A DNA stretch of 64,000 bases from assembly GCA_023333565.1 (NCBI GenBank), contig JAJKFH010003493.1, forward strand, positions 3,100,001 to 3,164,000, written 5' to 3'. The stretch is from Puffinus mauretanicus. Its lineage: Eukaryota; Chordata; Aves; Procellariiformes; Procellariidae. How positions within the stretch are numbered: position 1 is the stretch's first letter; each line of letters starts with the position of its first letter. Under the pieces are notes generated by a model, which saw nothing but the letters and a program-made list of their open reading frames with translations, was not told where the DNA came from and ran no database searches. The translations under genes were made by a program, and so were the position numbers. Positions 37,970 to 50,800 of this stretch are shown in pieces.

Positions 37970-40900
37970 AAGAACAGGAGGTGAGTCTGGGGCTTCCACT
38001 AACTAAAGCTTTGCAGACAATGAAATAGCAAGGATACTGGGTCAGTAAGCTTGTCTTTAAATATCTCATCATAGTTTACCTACTGCTAATGTTAAGAGGC
38101 TTGTTTGGTCTGTAGGTTTGTGATTGTGCAGTCTAGAGTTGTCTAAGCAGTCCCATCTGTTTCCTCCTAAGTGTAACTGAAAGTCTGAATTTGTACTGTT
38201 TTCTCCAGTTACATGTTTGGCCCCTAGACCGTCTCTTCCGTGACCTTTTTCAGGTGACGTTTTCTTGTCTTCTTTGCTCATATAAATATGGTTTACATTC
38301 TCTAGACTCTGCATGAAGTCACCTTACTATTTATACATTTTTTTCATAGCATTTCTGCTGCAGTGTTAATAATTGCCACTTTTTTCTTTTCCCCCTTTAG
38401 GGACTATGCAAAAGAAAAAGGGATAAATTTTCCTTATCTTATCTTGCCTTGCCAGCTCTCAGATAAATTGTTTTGTGCTGTGATTTTTGTAGTTTTATTA
38501 ATGCTTGTTTTTTAACCCTTCAGTTTCTGCACCACTTGTGTCATTTGATTGTTTTACTGCTGCTTCACTATGATCAAAGGTAAAAGTGCCACCCTTGTAT
38601 CCTTGAGTGGAAGAAGCTTGTCTTCACAATTCTCTAATCTTGTCAAGTGCAAGTACGCACATCACTAAGGAATTCACATGTCCCCAGGAAAGCAGGACGT
38701 GTTCCTTCCTTACCAAAGATAGGTTTCTAGAAAAATTTAGATTGACAATGTGTTAGTCATTACTCAGATGAAGCCTTCAGTCCTATGGATGTGCACAGTT
38801 CCAGTGGCCTCTTGTGTAAAGGTATTAAGAGTTACGTTTGATGTGTATGACACCAGAATAATTAAATTTCTGTCACCTTTTTTTTTTTTCTTTGTTCCTT
38901 TTCCTCTTTCTGTTTGTCTCTCAAAGGAAAAGAACTATTCTACTATGGCAGGTCCTATGCTCTCTTTCTTTGTATTGTGTCACTTAAACACAGTAGTGGA
39001 TGAACATCCTAAAGCATGGTCATGGCGAAGTCCAGCTTGCGACAGTTAGATGTGTAACAGAATAAGTAGTTCAAAGCCATTTTTTCGAGCTCCTAGCTAT
39101 GTTATGGTCTCTTCTGTGCATCAAATCAAGTCACAAACATGAGGATTTTGTGTATGTTATTCACGTGCATCCAACTTGTGGATGGTCTTTATCCTCCAGC
39201 TGCCTACTGAGAGAAGTCCACTGAAGCCAGAGAGACGTGCCAGCTGTACAGCTTTCCTTTATCAGAAACATATTGTATTTTCCTCCTTTTGTACCTTTTA
39301 CTTGCCTGGCACAAATGCTGAGCCATAGAGACCCACTTTTGTGCTCAGTTTCTAATCATATATCTGTAAAAATGCAAATGCTTACTTTCACCCATAAGTT
39401 GGTGACTTGGTTCAACTTCCACGTGTAAGCATATAGGTATTGGCGAGAAATGCACTATAGTTTTTTTTGGTTTTTTTTTTTTTGACCTATTTTAGTTCAT
39501 CTCTATAACTTGGATACTATTGAGAAATATATAGAGAACAACTGTTTTCCTAAGAAAAATGTTTTGGAATGGAGCTTACACGTACAGGGTGTAACAGAAC
39601 AGTGGAGAACCTAAAAATACATGCTTGGGACAAACATTAAAGAGAAGTGAATAATTGTTTGGAATGATCTTGAGGAAAAAATTTTTATGACAAAGAACTA
39701 AATTAAACAAAGTCCCTTTATCCCTCCTTGTAAGTAGTTCTGTATGGTGTCAAGCTCCTTTTAATGTTTAAGATGGTCTCATTCTTTTCAAATAGAAGTG
39801 ACTGAGAGGACAGAGAAAAGACTGATTATAGGCAAATCATTTCCAAAATGTCAGACAATGAGCATCACTTCAAGGCAATAATGAATTAAAATACTTTTCC
39901 ATCTCCTAACATTCTGCGGCTTAATCTGTACCTGCATTCAGTGGAAAAAAAACCCTCATAAAATGAAATACTGTGTGGGAAGGACCATACAAAAATATGA
40001 TTTATAGGAAATAACAATCTTCTAAGTTACTACTTAACTTCTTTTCTTCCCCAAAAGCTGGGATTAAAAAGTAGGTCAACAAGCCCATTTAAATAGCTTA
40101 TTCCACAGTGTGGTTTAAATTAGTGTTAGTGACAAGTGTATGAAGTGCTGTGCATTTTGTTTTTATAGCATATTGGTTAAATATAGAATTGTTCAAAGTG
40201 GCTGTTATATACAAGCCTCCAGGCAAATCCTCAGATATTTCAGGCAGTGGACTTTGTTGTTGTTTTTAAACACATATAACATGTTGGCATTGTATTTATA
40301 AACCAGGTGTTTTATCTGAATGTGCAATTAGAGTAATGAGCATTAATGTTAGTACAGTGGTGGAGCCTCTTGAAGTAAGGAGCTACAATTTTGTCTCAAA
40401 AGGTAACGCATTTATGTGCTCTGAGCACATGACTCCCATTCCTAGCCTTGTCCAGGAATCCCTCCAGAACAATGATTTTAATCTAGAGACAAGCTGAAAC
40501 CTTTATATCATTGAACAGAACTGCCCTTGTAATGTTATTTAGTAATGATAGGTCAGGCAGCTTCGATCAGACAAATGGCCTGAGATGAAAGAATGATCGT
40601 AGGCAAGGAAATGGCTTTTGCAGGAGCTCTGTTCTTGCTTCAAAAGCCATTCTTTGGCTTGCAGTCTCCCTCTCTGCCTCTTGAGAATTGCCAGAAACAA
40701 TCCTGGCCCTTAAATTCGGAGGTACCTAGCGCCAAGGTGAGCAGAGAGGTTTCCAGCCCAGCTAGAAATCTTTCCCTGTTCCTCCTGCTTTTGTTGCTGT
40801 GCAGCAGAGGGTTCTCAACTGCGCCCTGACTGCGAAGGTGCCAGCAGAGCCGAGTGAATAATGAGGAAATCTACTCGCTAGTGTTTTGACAATTGCTAAA

Positions 40901-43501
40901 TAGAGTTTTGCTTAGATCATGTTTGTACCTATTTTATCTGCCGCAGAGCTTTTTTGTGAAAAGCTGTGGGAGTGAAGTGTTTGCTCAAAAGAATACTTGC
41001 AGGGAACTATTTCTGGACTGTATTCATGATTAATTTAATCAAAAACCAGTTTTTCTCACTGTAAAAGTAGCTGATTAATGATTACGTCATAAGTGAGGAG
41101 ATAGAAACAGAGAGTAAATCAGTGTGTTAAATTTGAGCTCGTTCTTTTTCAGAGCTCTACATAATTCAGCTGCAGCAGCATGTCTTCAGTAGCTTTTTTT
41201 GTATCCTGTTCTCCCAGTAATGATATGCTTGTCAGAGTCTCCCTCCTGCCCTGCTCTTGTTGTATGTTATTCTATTTTATGTAGGTTCTCATTCTGCTTT
41301 CTTATGAAGTATGTGAGTACCTTGCAAGTTTACGATATGTGAGGTGACTAGCATCTGTCACATTTGGCTTGTTCCTTCCCTAGATGAAGAATTAGATACT
41401 TAGTAGGAGTGCTTTGTTTTGATAGGATCGTTTCCTGCTTATGGGAAGCAAGATAGACAGAAGAAGAGTGATTTGCACTTAGAGTGAGAATTGGTGCCTT
41501 TTGTGATAGTCCTTAATTCCTATGGGATTTTTTTTCAGAGCCTTGGCTGGCTGCTGGCAAAGCCCTGTGTTTTAAGCCCGTTAGCTTTATGTTACATTTT
41601 TATACCTGCATACTCCAACAAAACGTCTTTGCCAGGTCTCCATCCTCACTTAGCTCCTGTTTCTCCCATAATTGTCTCCTAATTGGAATGGACAACTGAA
41701 AATCCTGAGAAACTGAGGCACAAAAAAGGCTGCCAATGCAATGAAGTGCTTTTCCCCCCTTGCTGCTCTTCTTTTCTAACATTGCAGTTGTTGGAGAGGC
41801 TTCTCATTTGTGCTCTGAAAGCTGAGACACTGACAAAGATAAGTGAATAGTGAGGAAAATTACTCCTTATTTTCAAAGCCATCTATCAAGTGTGGTTAAC
41901 TATTTCATACCGAGCACTGTCCAGTTAGGGGAAATACTCAAACCACGATAAACTTTGCTTGGTAATGACTATGTTGCTCTCGAGTCATCCCTAAGGTCTA
42001 ACTAACAACCCACATGTATTCAGGAAAACACTTAAAGCACATATTTGTATTCCTTTGACTGCAGTGGATTGAAGCAAACAATTAAGCATACTTCCAATCA
42101 GGATTGATTTCCTGTATTGGACCCGTGTTGCAAACAGATCTTAATAGAAACTGTCACATAATACTTCCCTTTTCCCTTCTTAAGTGAATAGATGAGTTGG
42201 GTACAATATGGCAGGGTTATATGATGCCACAACTAGCTACTAATACAAAAAGGCATTTGAACATATATTTTGTGGAATGAATTGATCTGGCAATGCTTCA
42301 TAAATTTCAGTGAGACTTAAAGAACTACCTCTCTAAAGACTATTTGTAAGATATGATGCCATCTTGAAAGGTTATGTAAATTGAGAGAGCCCTTTAAGAA
42401 GTAATTAAGTTTTAAGACTATTTTAAGAGCTTGAGAGATTTAAGAGCAGAAGGAATAAGCCTTTTTTGAAACAGTATAAATTCTTATTAAATTTGATGAA
42501 TCTGAAGGATATTTCAGGGATATCTCCTGTTTAGCATTGAAAAGAGGAATTCTAAAGATGCTCTGAGAATTTACTGCTACAAGAATATTGACAAATTACT
42601 CTGTCTCAGCACTAACAGACTACTTATTCATGAGCTGAAGATGGATATCCTGTTTTCTTGTGGAAGGAAGCAGCAAGCAGACAGGTAAGAAAGCCCAGAA
42701 AGAATAGATTCTGCAGTAAGGCATGAAGACAGACAACAACCTTCCCTGCACTGTGGTGACCTCATCATGACAACATGATCATGACTCAAATTATGAAGTT
42801 CCACCAGGAAACTGGATTAAAATTTTAAGATAGCGTGTTAAGTCAAAATTGAAAATTGATTGTGACTTGTAACAGTGGCAAAACCTGTATAAGGTAAATT
42901 TGCTTAAAATATGGTATACTACAGAGGGGTTGTAGATCAAACTGAGAGTTTGGACAAATAATAAGACTTGATTGTCATTTAATAGGCATATTAATGAATG
43001 ATTTTCACAAAAATTCAGATACACTGTTGTTTATCTCATGTCATATGACTTGGGTACAACCACAGATGTTTGCTATTTATAATTTATTAGGTTTTCCATG
43101 GTAATTGAATAAATGTCTTCCACAGATTAGTGTGATTTTCTTGCCTATCTCTAAAGGTTATTTACCTAAGATGTAGCCTGACCCATGCTTCAGTTCAGAG
43201 AATTAAGCATCTTGAAGTTGAGATTAACCTTATTGTCAGAGGTCCCTTCTGTGACTATTGGTTTTCTCAGGAAAAAAGGTGTAAATGAGGTAGAGGTTGT
43301 TTGTGTTCTTTTTGCTTTTCTTTAGCAGTACCATAATAATTGCAGTTAACTACTGCTTAGCTGATCATTTTGCTTCTTTTTAATCGTGAAATTTCCTGAG
43401 TTGTACAACCAAATTCCATGACGGTCCCATCCGGGAGTTTTTCTTGAGAGACAATCATTAAGACTTGCCCTGCTGTGTCTTGTTGCTCTAGGACCTTTTT
43501 G

Positions 43502-43722
43502 GTCCTGCTGCTTGGGCTTCACTCACTAAGCTGCAGAGCAGCACTGGTGTTGGGGTTTGAAACACACTTGTTGCTGTGACCACCATCACCGAAATAGTCA
43601 TTTTCCCCAAGAAGAAAGGTTGAGATCACTTGCTTCTTACAGACACTACTTCCTACAGACACCTTCTCAGATCACAGACAGCCCCAGGCATCCGGCTGCC
43701 TTCCCAGACAGCCAAGCGTACT
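43502..43722 (+). repeat. Left arm of a 221-bp inverted duplication
   Basis: This segment, from GTCCTGCTGCTTGGGC to GACAGCCAAGCGTACT, recurs in reverse complement at 46480-46700. The arms have equal length with no gap and one base difference (AAACACACTT here, AAACGCACTT in the other arm). Homology stops abruptly at both ends. The arm contains a weak internal echo (CTTACAGACACTACTTC then CTACAGACACCTTC). A plus frame starting at 43557 crosses the arm and leaves it, so it is not evidence of a conserved gene. The family of the unit is not known to me. Confidence 0.97.
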
Positions 43723-46479
43723 GTATGAAGCATCTTCTTCTGCTCCTAATATCTCATCTAGGAAACCAAATAAGTCATCCTCAGTGTAACTCCTCAGGAA
43801 AGCATTTCTCTGTGAATGGGCTGAGTGAGCAAGGCTTGAATAATTGAAGTTGGATTTTACAGTCTAGCTTATCTGCAGTGATGTTACCATACATGATCCA
43901 CATAACTTTGAAATATTTAAGTCTCTAAATTGATCTACTGTTGTTCATTCTGCCTCTGTTATGTCACAGTTTGCTTTTGTCTCTCACAGTGCTCTCATGG
44001 TAAAAGGAAATAAATACGCTCATGCTTTAATAAGCGATTAAGCTTTTTGTTGTGCCATCATTAGTCTTTCCACAGAAGTGAGGCAAACTGGGCTAGCCAA
44101 ATAACAGTTTCTCACTAATTCCAGTGTGCTGAGGTGGCTCTGGGTAAAACAAAGTTTTCTATTTTGCTTCAGGTGCTCTCAACATGTGCTGCCTATCTTG
44201 ATCTGCAACTCTGGAAAGAGTCCAAATCACATGGAGCTTGGCTCTGGAGAGAGGGTTATTAACAAGGTAATTTGCTAACTTCTCTGCTTTTTTCACCCCT
44301 GCTATTCTGTTTCGATAGTGGGTAAGTACGCCAAAATGGCACTGTGTGGTACCTGGCCTGGAAAGTCAAACAGCTAAGACTTTTGCTCATGAAGCAATTT
44401 CAGTTAGATATGCGTAGGTGTGGTTACTTTAAGATACATTCACATAACACTTACGTTCTCATGTTTTGTGACTCTTGAAACTTAGTGCAAGTAAAACTAA
44501 CAATTTTCATCGGAGGAAATAAGTTTTGTCTAACACAGAATTGACATGAAAATCAAATTTTGAATGAGGATTGTCCTTTTGAACTAAAATAAAGGGATAA
44601 AAAGAAGTGCCAACAATTTTAGTAGCAAAACATACAAATTAATTTCCTGGTGATTCTCCTGAGAATCTCGGTATGATTCAATTAATCTCTCATAAATTTG
44701 GGTGATGATTCCCAAACTCTTACTCCCAACTGTATTTTTAAACCCTGGTGGTTTCACCCAGCATTGGCTAAAACCACCTCTCGTGAGCAGACATCTACGT
44801 TTTTGTGGTGATTTGCCAGCTGTGTTTGCAGGCATTTTTTGCCTTTGCCTTTACTCCTGTCTGTCAGAACCAAGCACAGTGCAGCTGACGTCTTTAGGAC
44901 TCTGGCTCCACTGTAAAATTATGAATGTTTTTCTGGTGTAGCTAAGGCTTTGTTCCCCCAGAGATACAGGCTTGGGCTTAATCTGAGTCATCTCAAATGG
45001 CCCTGCTGTCCTAAATGGGGCTGTCCATGCATAGGGGTAAGCTTATACCTAAATACCTGCAAGAGACTGGCTTGAAGTTTGACCTGAACCACTAACAATA
45101 TTCTGGATGCAACAGATTCCTTAATCATCGATTCCCTGGGGCATTATGTTTTCCTTTATTTTTATTTATTTATTTTAAATTAAAATTGCTCTTCCTCTTA
45201 GAAATGTCATTGCCATGAAAAACAAAATGCTACAAGCTGACTTGATCATAAATTCTGTGAGGCACAACTTCTGGTAAAACCTGTAAATTGAAAGGATTAC
45301 AACATTTCAAAATTCCTTTGTCAGACACTGTCCTTATTTTAATTTCTTTTTTTTCTTCCTACATTATTACTGTCCCCATAGGAATGATGGATGACAGAGA
45401 ATGATGTTCCCATTAACTTAAATTGTTACCCATAAACCCTCCAGAGATTTCTAATTAATATGAAAGTTTACTAGATTGGGCTCATTGCGAGAGCTTGCTC
45501 ATGGTGCTCTGTATTTTTGCCAATGCAGTCAAGAAGTCCATAAATCTTTGTAGCTCTGGGATTCCCAGTATGTCCCATAAAGATGAATAAGTGGCATCAG
45601 GAGTGTAAATACTGTATAGATGTCCAATAAAGTGTTTCATTCTTCACTGGTGAATTACAGCTTTATGGCACATAAATAAAGCAAAACAAGGAGAACTAAA
45701 ATATGAGGAATAGGTGTATATCACCCATGTTATCTGGAATGAAATTGTTTCTTCTGTGGTGCCAAATTTCTCATCTTCAATTTGCGTTCACATCTTGCAT
45801 TACACCACTCCAAAGGCAGCTGGTTGATGTTGTTATACGTGGACTCAAACAATTAAATGATAGATTCTGCTATCCTCCAACTTTTCATGGGAGAAATAAG
45901 TCAAACTAGGTCAGAGACCAAGGGGTATAGTGCATCGTTTATCAGCCTGGTAAAGTTTGAGAAGCAACAGTATTTTTTAAGAATAAACTTTATATAGTTG
46001 ATAGAAATGAAGATTTTGAACACACAAACTCTTTGTTGGTTGATCAGGATCAGAATCTTCTGATCTACCTATGTGTTTTTGTTTGTAGAGTTACTAATTA
46101 AATTGATTTTGACCACTTTGTGTTCTGGAGGATGATACTCTTCCTCCTTACTGATTCACAGTAAAAATAGCCTCTTGAATGTAAAGATGATGAGTAGGAG
46201 ACTTTACCTCAGGAAGGAATCTGGCTGCCTGATAAGAAGCTGGAGATTATGCATGGCTCAGTATTCAATTCTCTATTTAAAACATAACAAAAAACTCACA
46301 AAAAAACACCCGTCTGCATTAGATACAAGAAAGCTGAGGGGCGTAGCACCCCTGTCCAATCATGTGGGCTTAGTCTTTGGTGCGGTTTAATTCTGAAATT
46401 GCTTTCACAGGGACAGATAAGTTAGCTGATCAATCATGATGATTCCTTTAGCTACTTCTGAAGGTATCATGAAATCTCA
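43723..46479. other. Spacer between the inverted arms
   Basis: 2757 bp of AT-rich sequence with no transposase, reverse transcriptase or other domain. A GGTGGTTT/AAACCACC hairpin lies near 44748-44780. The spacer looks like ordinary local DNA, which argues against the arms being terminal repeats of an autonomous transposon. Confidence 0.55.
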
Positions 46480-46700
46480 AGTACGCTTGGCTGTCTGGGA
46501 AGGCAGCCGGATGCCTGGGGCTGTCTGTGATCTGAGAAGGTGTCTGTAGGAAGTAGTGTCTGTAAGAAGCAAGTGATCTCAACCTTTCTTCTTGGGGAAA
46601 ATGACTATTTCGGTGATGGTGGTCACAGCAACAAGTGCGTTTCAAACCCCAACACCAGTGCTGCTCTGCAGCTTAGTGAGTGAAGCCCAAGCAGCAGGAC
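46480..46700 (-). repeat. Right arm of the 221-bp inverted duplication
   Basis: Reverse complement of 43502-43722 with a single mismatch. The frame seen on the minus strand at 46448-46645 is the same peptide run as in the left arm (QEERLRSLASYRHYF) with different ends, showing that the reading frame is carried by the duplication and not by a gene. Flanks on both sides are unrelated to those of the left arm. No target-site duplication is seen. Confidence 0.97.
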
Positions 46701-47184
46701 TGTTGATGATGTGGGGGATGGAGCCAGCAGGAGAGGTAGTCATATAGCAGGCTGTTGCCAGGCAGCAATGATGAACACTTTCTTTCTCATTCCATGTTGG
46801 TTCTTAGGCTGTGTGTAGTACAGCAGCTGCAAAGGACTTTGGTTTCTTTCTCCCTTTCTTGTGCACAACCTTCCTTTAAACGATATGGAAAGAAACCACG
46901 CTAGAAGTTACAGAATTGGGCTTGGGAATGCGGATCTTAAAAAACAAAACTCCAAAACCAAACCAAAAAATCCCTCACTGACCAAACAAAACCCAAAATC
47001 AATCCCCAATGAAAAACATGCAAACAAAAATTACCCCTCCCCTCTAACAGTATAAATATACTGACAAGACCTGTGTTGTTTAGCATCAACCCATAATGTT
47101 TTTGCTGTTGTAGTGATATGTGAATTTTCCTAATTCAATCACTAGGGTAATCACTTAGCAACAGATGTGATGACAAAAGTGAAA
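46701..47184. other. Unannotated DNA with an A/C-rich patch
   Basis: Between about 46938 and 47050 the plus strand is strongly A/C-rich (AAACCAAAC-type words), which explains the lysine/asparagine/proline-rich frame at 46861-47055. No gene recognised. Confidence 0.6.
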
Positions 47185-47820
47185 AGGATTTCATAGACCA
47201 TCAAATCCAAGCTGCTGTGCTAAGCATACTGTCACTCTATTTATAAACGTGCCAGCTCCATCAAAATCGGTTAGCGTGTTTGCTCCTCTTACCTGTATGA
47301 GCAGCATATTCTAGAAATGCACTTGGCTTATGGAGGGTCCAGTTTATGCTTGTTTATGGCCTGGTTATATCCATTGGCTTTTCAGTCTGCACTGCACTTC
47401 AACAGCTCTTTTCTTCCTCCAGTGTTCATACCATGGTTTATTTATGTACAGCGGTCCAAAGATGACTTCTCTCTGCCATTTTTCTTTTTTCTGAATTTTG
47501 TGCCTTTCATGTAAGATAGCCTTCATTCCTCTGACTATCTTAGCCCTTTTCTGACCTGTAGTAGTATTAATTCATCATGAAAATAGGTAACTGGAATTTA
47601 TGTGCTTAATTCTAGATGAGATCTTACGGCGGTAATACACAGTCCTCTGACTTCTTATACCATGTGTGATGTGTCATAGGATTGCATTTGTCTTTTTTAT
47701 GTCTGTATTTACGGTTCATGGTCATTGCAATCTGTGTGACCAGGCATTTCCAGCTAGTGAACTCCGAGTCTTTAGTAGAAATTCTTGTTATATGCCAAGA
47801 CTTTGTCTGTATGATGAGAG
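47185..47820 (-). mobile_element. Ancient, highly diverged CR1-family LINE
   Basis: Read on the plus strand, a chain of short words follows the order of the reverse complement of old sauropsid CR1 copies: CATAGACCATCAAATCCAA (3' end); CTCTTACCTG; a block with AACAGCTCTTTTC; TTTATTTATG; TCATGTAAGATAGCCTTC then CATTCCTCTGACTATC and TTAGCCCTTTTCTGACCTG; TTCTAGATGAGATCTTAC; GGATTGCATTTGTC; GACCAGGCATTTCCAG; AGAAATTCTTGTTATATG. So the last part of the reverse-transcriptase ORF and the 3' UTR are present on the minus strand. The minus-strand frame is riddled with stops. Divergence is far above that of the copies at 1-826 and 2479-2583, so this insertion is much older. Identity was judged by eye from remembered sequence. 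Confidence 0.7.
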
Positions 47821-50800
47821 CTAAGGTTGCTTTTCCTCTCCCAGCTGAAAGGAAAGCAAGCTCTAATGGACATGAGAAGAGATGCAGTGCACTTTGGCCC
47901 TGTTCCTGACTATCAAGGATCAGGACTGTAGGGTGCAGACTTTGGAATGCCCATGCTTATTTTGTGAATTATTTTATCAATTTCATGGCATTTTTCTCAC
48001 TTATGTTGCTTTTGATATTGTCCTATTGTTGCTAATACAACTTCTTATATTCACAATAGTAAGTGGCTTGATGCGATTTAGACAGATGCTCCAATCTTTA
48101 TGGGTGAGAAGCATGGCTGAAATCTTGGGCAAGACAGATTCCTATGTAATTGCTGGCTAGATATGAAATAGTTTAAAATCTGCTTTGGTTGGTGTGTTGT
48201 CTTTTTTTTTTCCTTTGTGTTTCTGGGCTCAGATGGAAGTAGAGTATATAGTAATGTTTAGGTGGCCTTTTTGGCATTTTGAGGGGGGCGGTCTGTTTAC
48301 ATCTGGAATGAAGATTTAGAATTAATATTACTTTATTTAACAAGTTTACTTCTTCCTAGGAGATTATGTTATTGTTAGTATTTCATACATGACTGTGGAA
48401 AGAGCTGCTCCAAATACCCAGTGTGTTAGTGACCTTGGTTAACAGGTGATACCATAACTCTAGCAACTGTCTCTCCACTAAATTTACAGGTTAAATCAAG
48501 AGACACTGCATTTGGCTTACAAGTGAGACTGAGGTCAAGGCATGTATGCTCTGTTCTCATCCCTGCCACAGGTCTGCTGGGTAAGCGTGGGTCAGACTCT
48601 GCCCTTTAGTTTCTTTGTCTATAAAACTTAAACATACATCATCAATTTAACAGTCCATGACACCTTACAATGTGAGTTGAGCCATGGCCTCTGCCTCAGG
48701 GGTTTCAAAGCAAGTGGCATGTTAAGGTGTATTTGGCAACATTGCAAAAATGTGGTAATGATTATAGTAAGTCAGTGAAAGAAAAAAATAAAAGAAATTA
48801 AATATATTCTGTATGTTCCTTCAAGTTCAGCACCTAAGAGTCATTGAATGTGGGGGTTTTAAGGTTTTTTTCAGTAAGTCATATCTTGTGGCAGATAGGC
48901 TGGTAGTGCCTGGACTGAAAGACCATAACCAGTTACCTGGTTTTTAGGAAGCAGAAGGGTTAGAAGCATGTCCATACTTCACTTCTGTTGAGTGTCTCAT
49001 TCCTTTCTTCTTTAAAGAATTTTGTCAGCTTCCCTCTAGGACCAAGAGCTCTCATGTGCCTTCTTCCCCTCATCGCTCACTGCCAGGAGGGTAACGAGGC
49101 CTGACTTAGAAATGCTGTGTGAGTGGCAAACAGCTGAGCAGTCTGATTCAGTATATTGCTGCATACAGCACTGTAAATCTGGCAAACGTAATTATACTCG
49201 GAGGGATAACGACAACTCCATATGGAATGGAAAATTGCACGTAGATTTTGCTTCTTAACTCTTCTGGTCTTCCTGTAGTTAGTAGGCAGGCAGCAGTCTC
49301 CAAAGCTAACAGCCATGCTACTTCTTGTCCAGCTGGCGTGGAAGATTTAACTTCACATGAGCCAGCTGGCTATCTCCTTGCCTCCTGTCACCTAAGAGAC
49401 CAAAATATGTCATCGTTGAGATATGTCCAGACGCTTGGAACTTATACCTGTTTCTGGGAAAGAAGCAGCATTATTAGTACTCTGTATATGCTTTGCTTTA
49501 GAGATATATAAATATAAAATATACATACACATATATGTATATGCTTTAGCTATTTATCATTATGCACAGATGTTAAAACTAAAATGTATACCAAAGAAAC
49601 TTCAAGCCTACAAATAGAAATCCAGAAAAAGAACCAGGAAATGAAAAACCAAGGTACTCTGTTTTCATTTTGACATGACTGTGTTACTTCCCCTACCCTG
49701 CATATGTGGTAGCTTTAATTATCAGTTGGATTGTTTAAATATACAGCTAAATTTATTCCATATATGTACTCAGAGGCATTGATATTAGGAGGATCAGAGT
49801 ATTTTCATTTCCTGTATTTGGGGATTTAATTTATTACTCTTCAATATGGCACTAGTGGTTTTTGTACTTATTTTCCTTTTTCTAATAAATACAAATAATA
49901 TGGAGAAAGATAAAAATGGCTTTTTTAATAACACTGTTTTATAAGTAGTCCTACTAGGTTCTGAAAGTCCCATCTGGAACAATGAATCGAATGGGACATT
50001 ATAACATTTTCTGATGCTGCCGTTCAGCTGAATCTTGATTTTTGCAGAGGCAGTGATGTATCAATCTTAGCCATGAATCTTTCCCAGGAGAATGTAGAAT
50101 TTGGAGAAAATTGAAAGTGATAAAGGCACAGAGAATTCCACCTATTTGGGAGTGGTGCTAGAGCAATATTGGTGATAATCTCATTAAGTTACATATGCTT
50201 CTTTTAAGGTCAATTGTTCCAGCCAAGAACTCAACCTGCCGAGCTCCTTTTAATAGCATGGGAAATGAATGGGGTTATTTTGCATCTCTTCTTTTGGGCT
50301 GTTCAAAACTTAGAAAATGCTCAAACGAAGCAATTTTAAAATTTTCCAAACTTGCAAAAATGAAATTAAAAGCATGACATAAAAGTACTTTAAAAAGTGC
50401 TAACTTGTCTTGTATCTCATGAACAGCAGATGTGGCACAAACCACAATAAGCAATAATCTGAGATGCCTACAGTGCAGAGATTTATTAAAAGCAACAAAG
50501 AAAACCCCTTATCTCATGTAAGTAACTGATGTTGTTTGTCCACTGAATGCCTACTCCTGGTGGCACCGAGTGCCTTAGTTTATATTGACTAAAACAAGAA
50601 GTCCTTTATTCAAATAAACCTTTAAATAAGGTTAAATATTTGCTTTTTAAAAAAAAAAGTTAGAAAATGCAACTTTCTTCCAGGGTAATGAATGAGGATT
50701 GTGGCAATGAAATCCTTAGAATCCACTTATTAATTGAACATTAACAGTAAATGAAGGTAGGATTTAGAGTAATTAAAACAGAGGGGATACAGGGTGTTAT

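Larger units (their letters stand above)
25346..43501. other. Long gene-poor stretch
   Basis: About 18 kb without a recognisable exon, RNA gene or repeat family. Items seen: an imperfect inverted repeat GGAAGTAGCT/AGCTACTTCC around 28010-28115 that might be another old MITE; a phrase of ancient-repeat character near 31390-31425; T-rich tracts at 30880-30930; a 21-bp tandem duplication at 36220-36260; a polypyrimidine tract at 37929-37969; a locally GC-richer stretch at 40600-40850 with a donor-like CCAAG/GTGAGC at about 40733-40743. None supports a gene call. Confidence 0.5.

Noticed and set aside
40593..40829. Plus frame followed by a donor-like GTGAGC, possible first exon
   Set aside because: No recognisable protein, promoter or downstream exon; a single donor-like word is weak evidence.
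43557..43847. 96-codon plus frame with a cysteine/histidine cluster
   Set aside because: The same peptide appears in the inverted arm at 46448-46645 with a different C-terminus, and the frame crosses the duplication edge. No zinc-finger spacing is present.
43502..46700. Autonomous transposon with 221-bp terminal inverted repeats
   Set aside because: No transposase domain in the spacer, no target-site duplication, and spacer composition equals the flanks.
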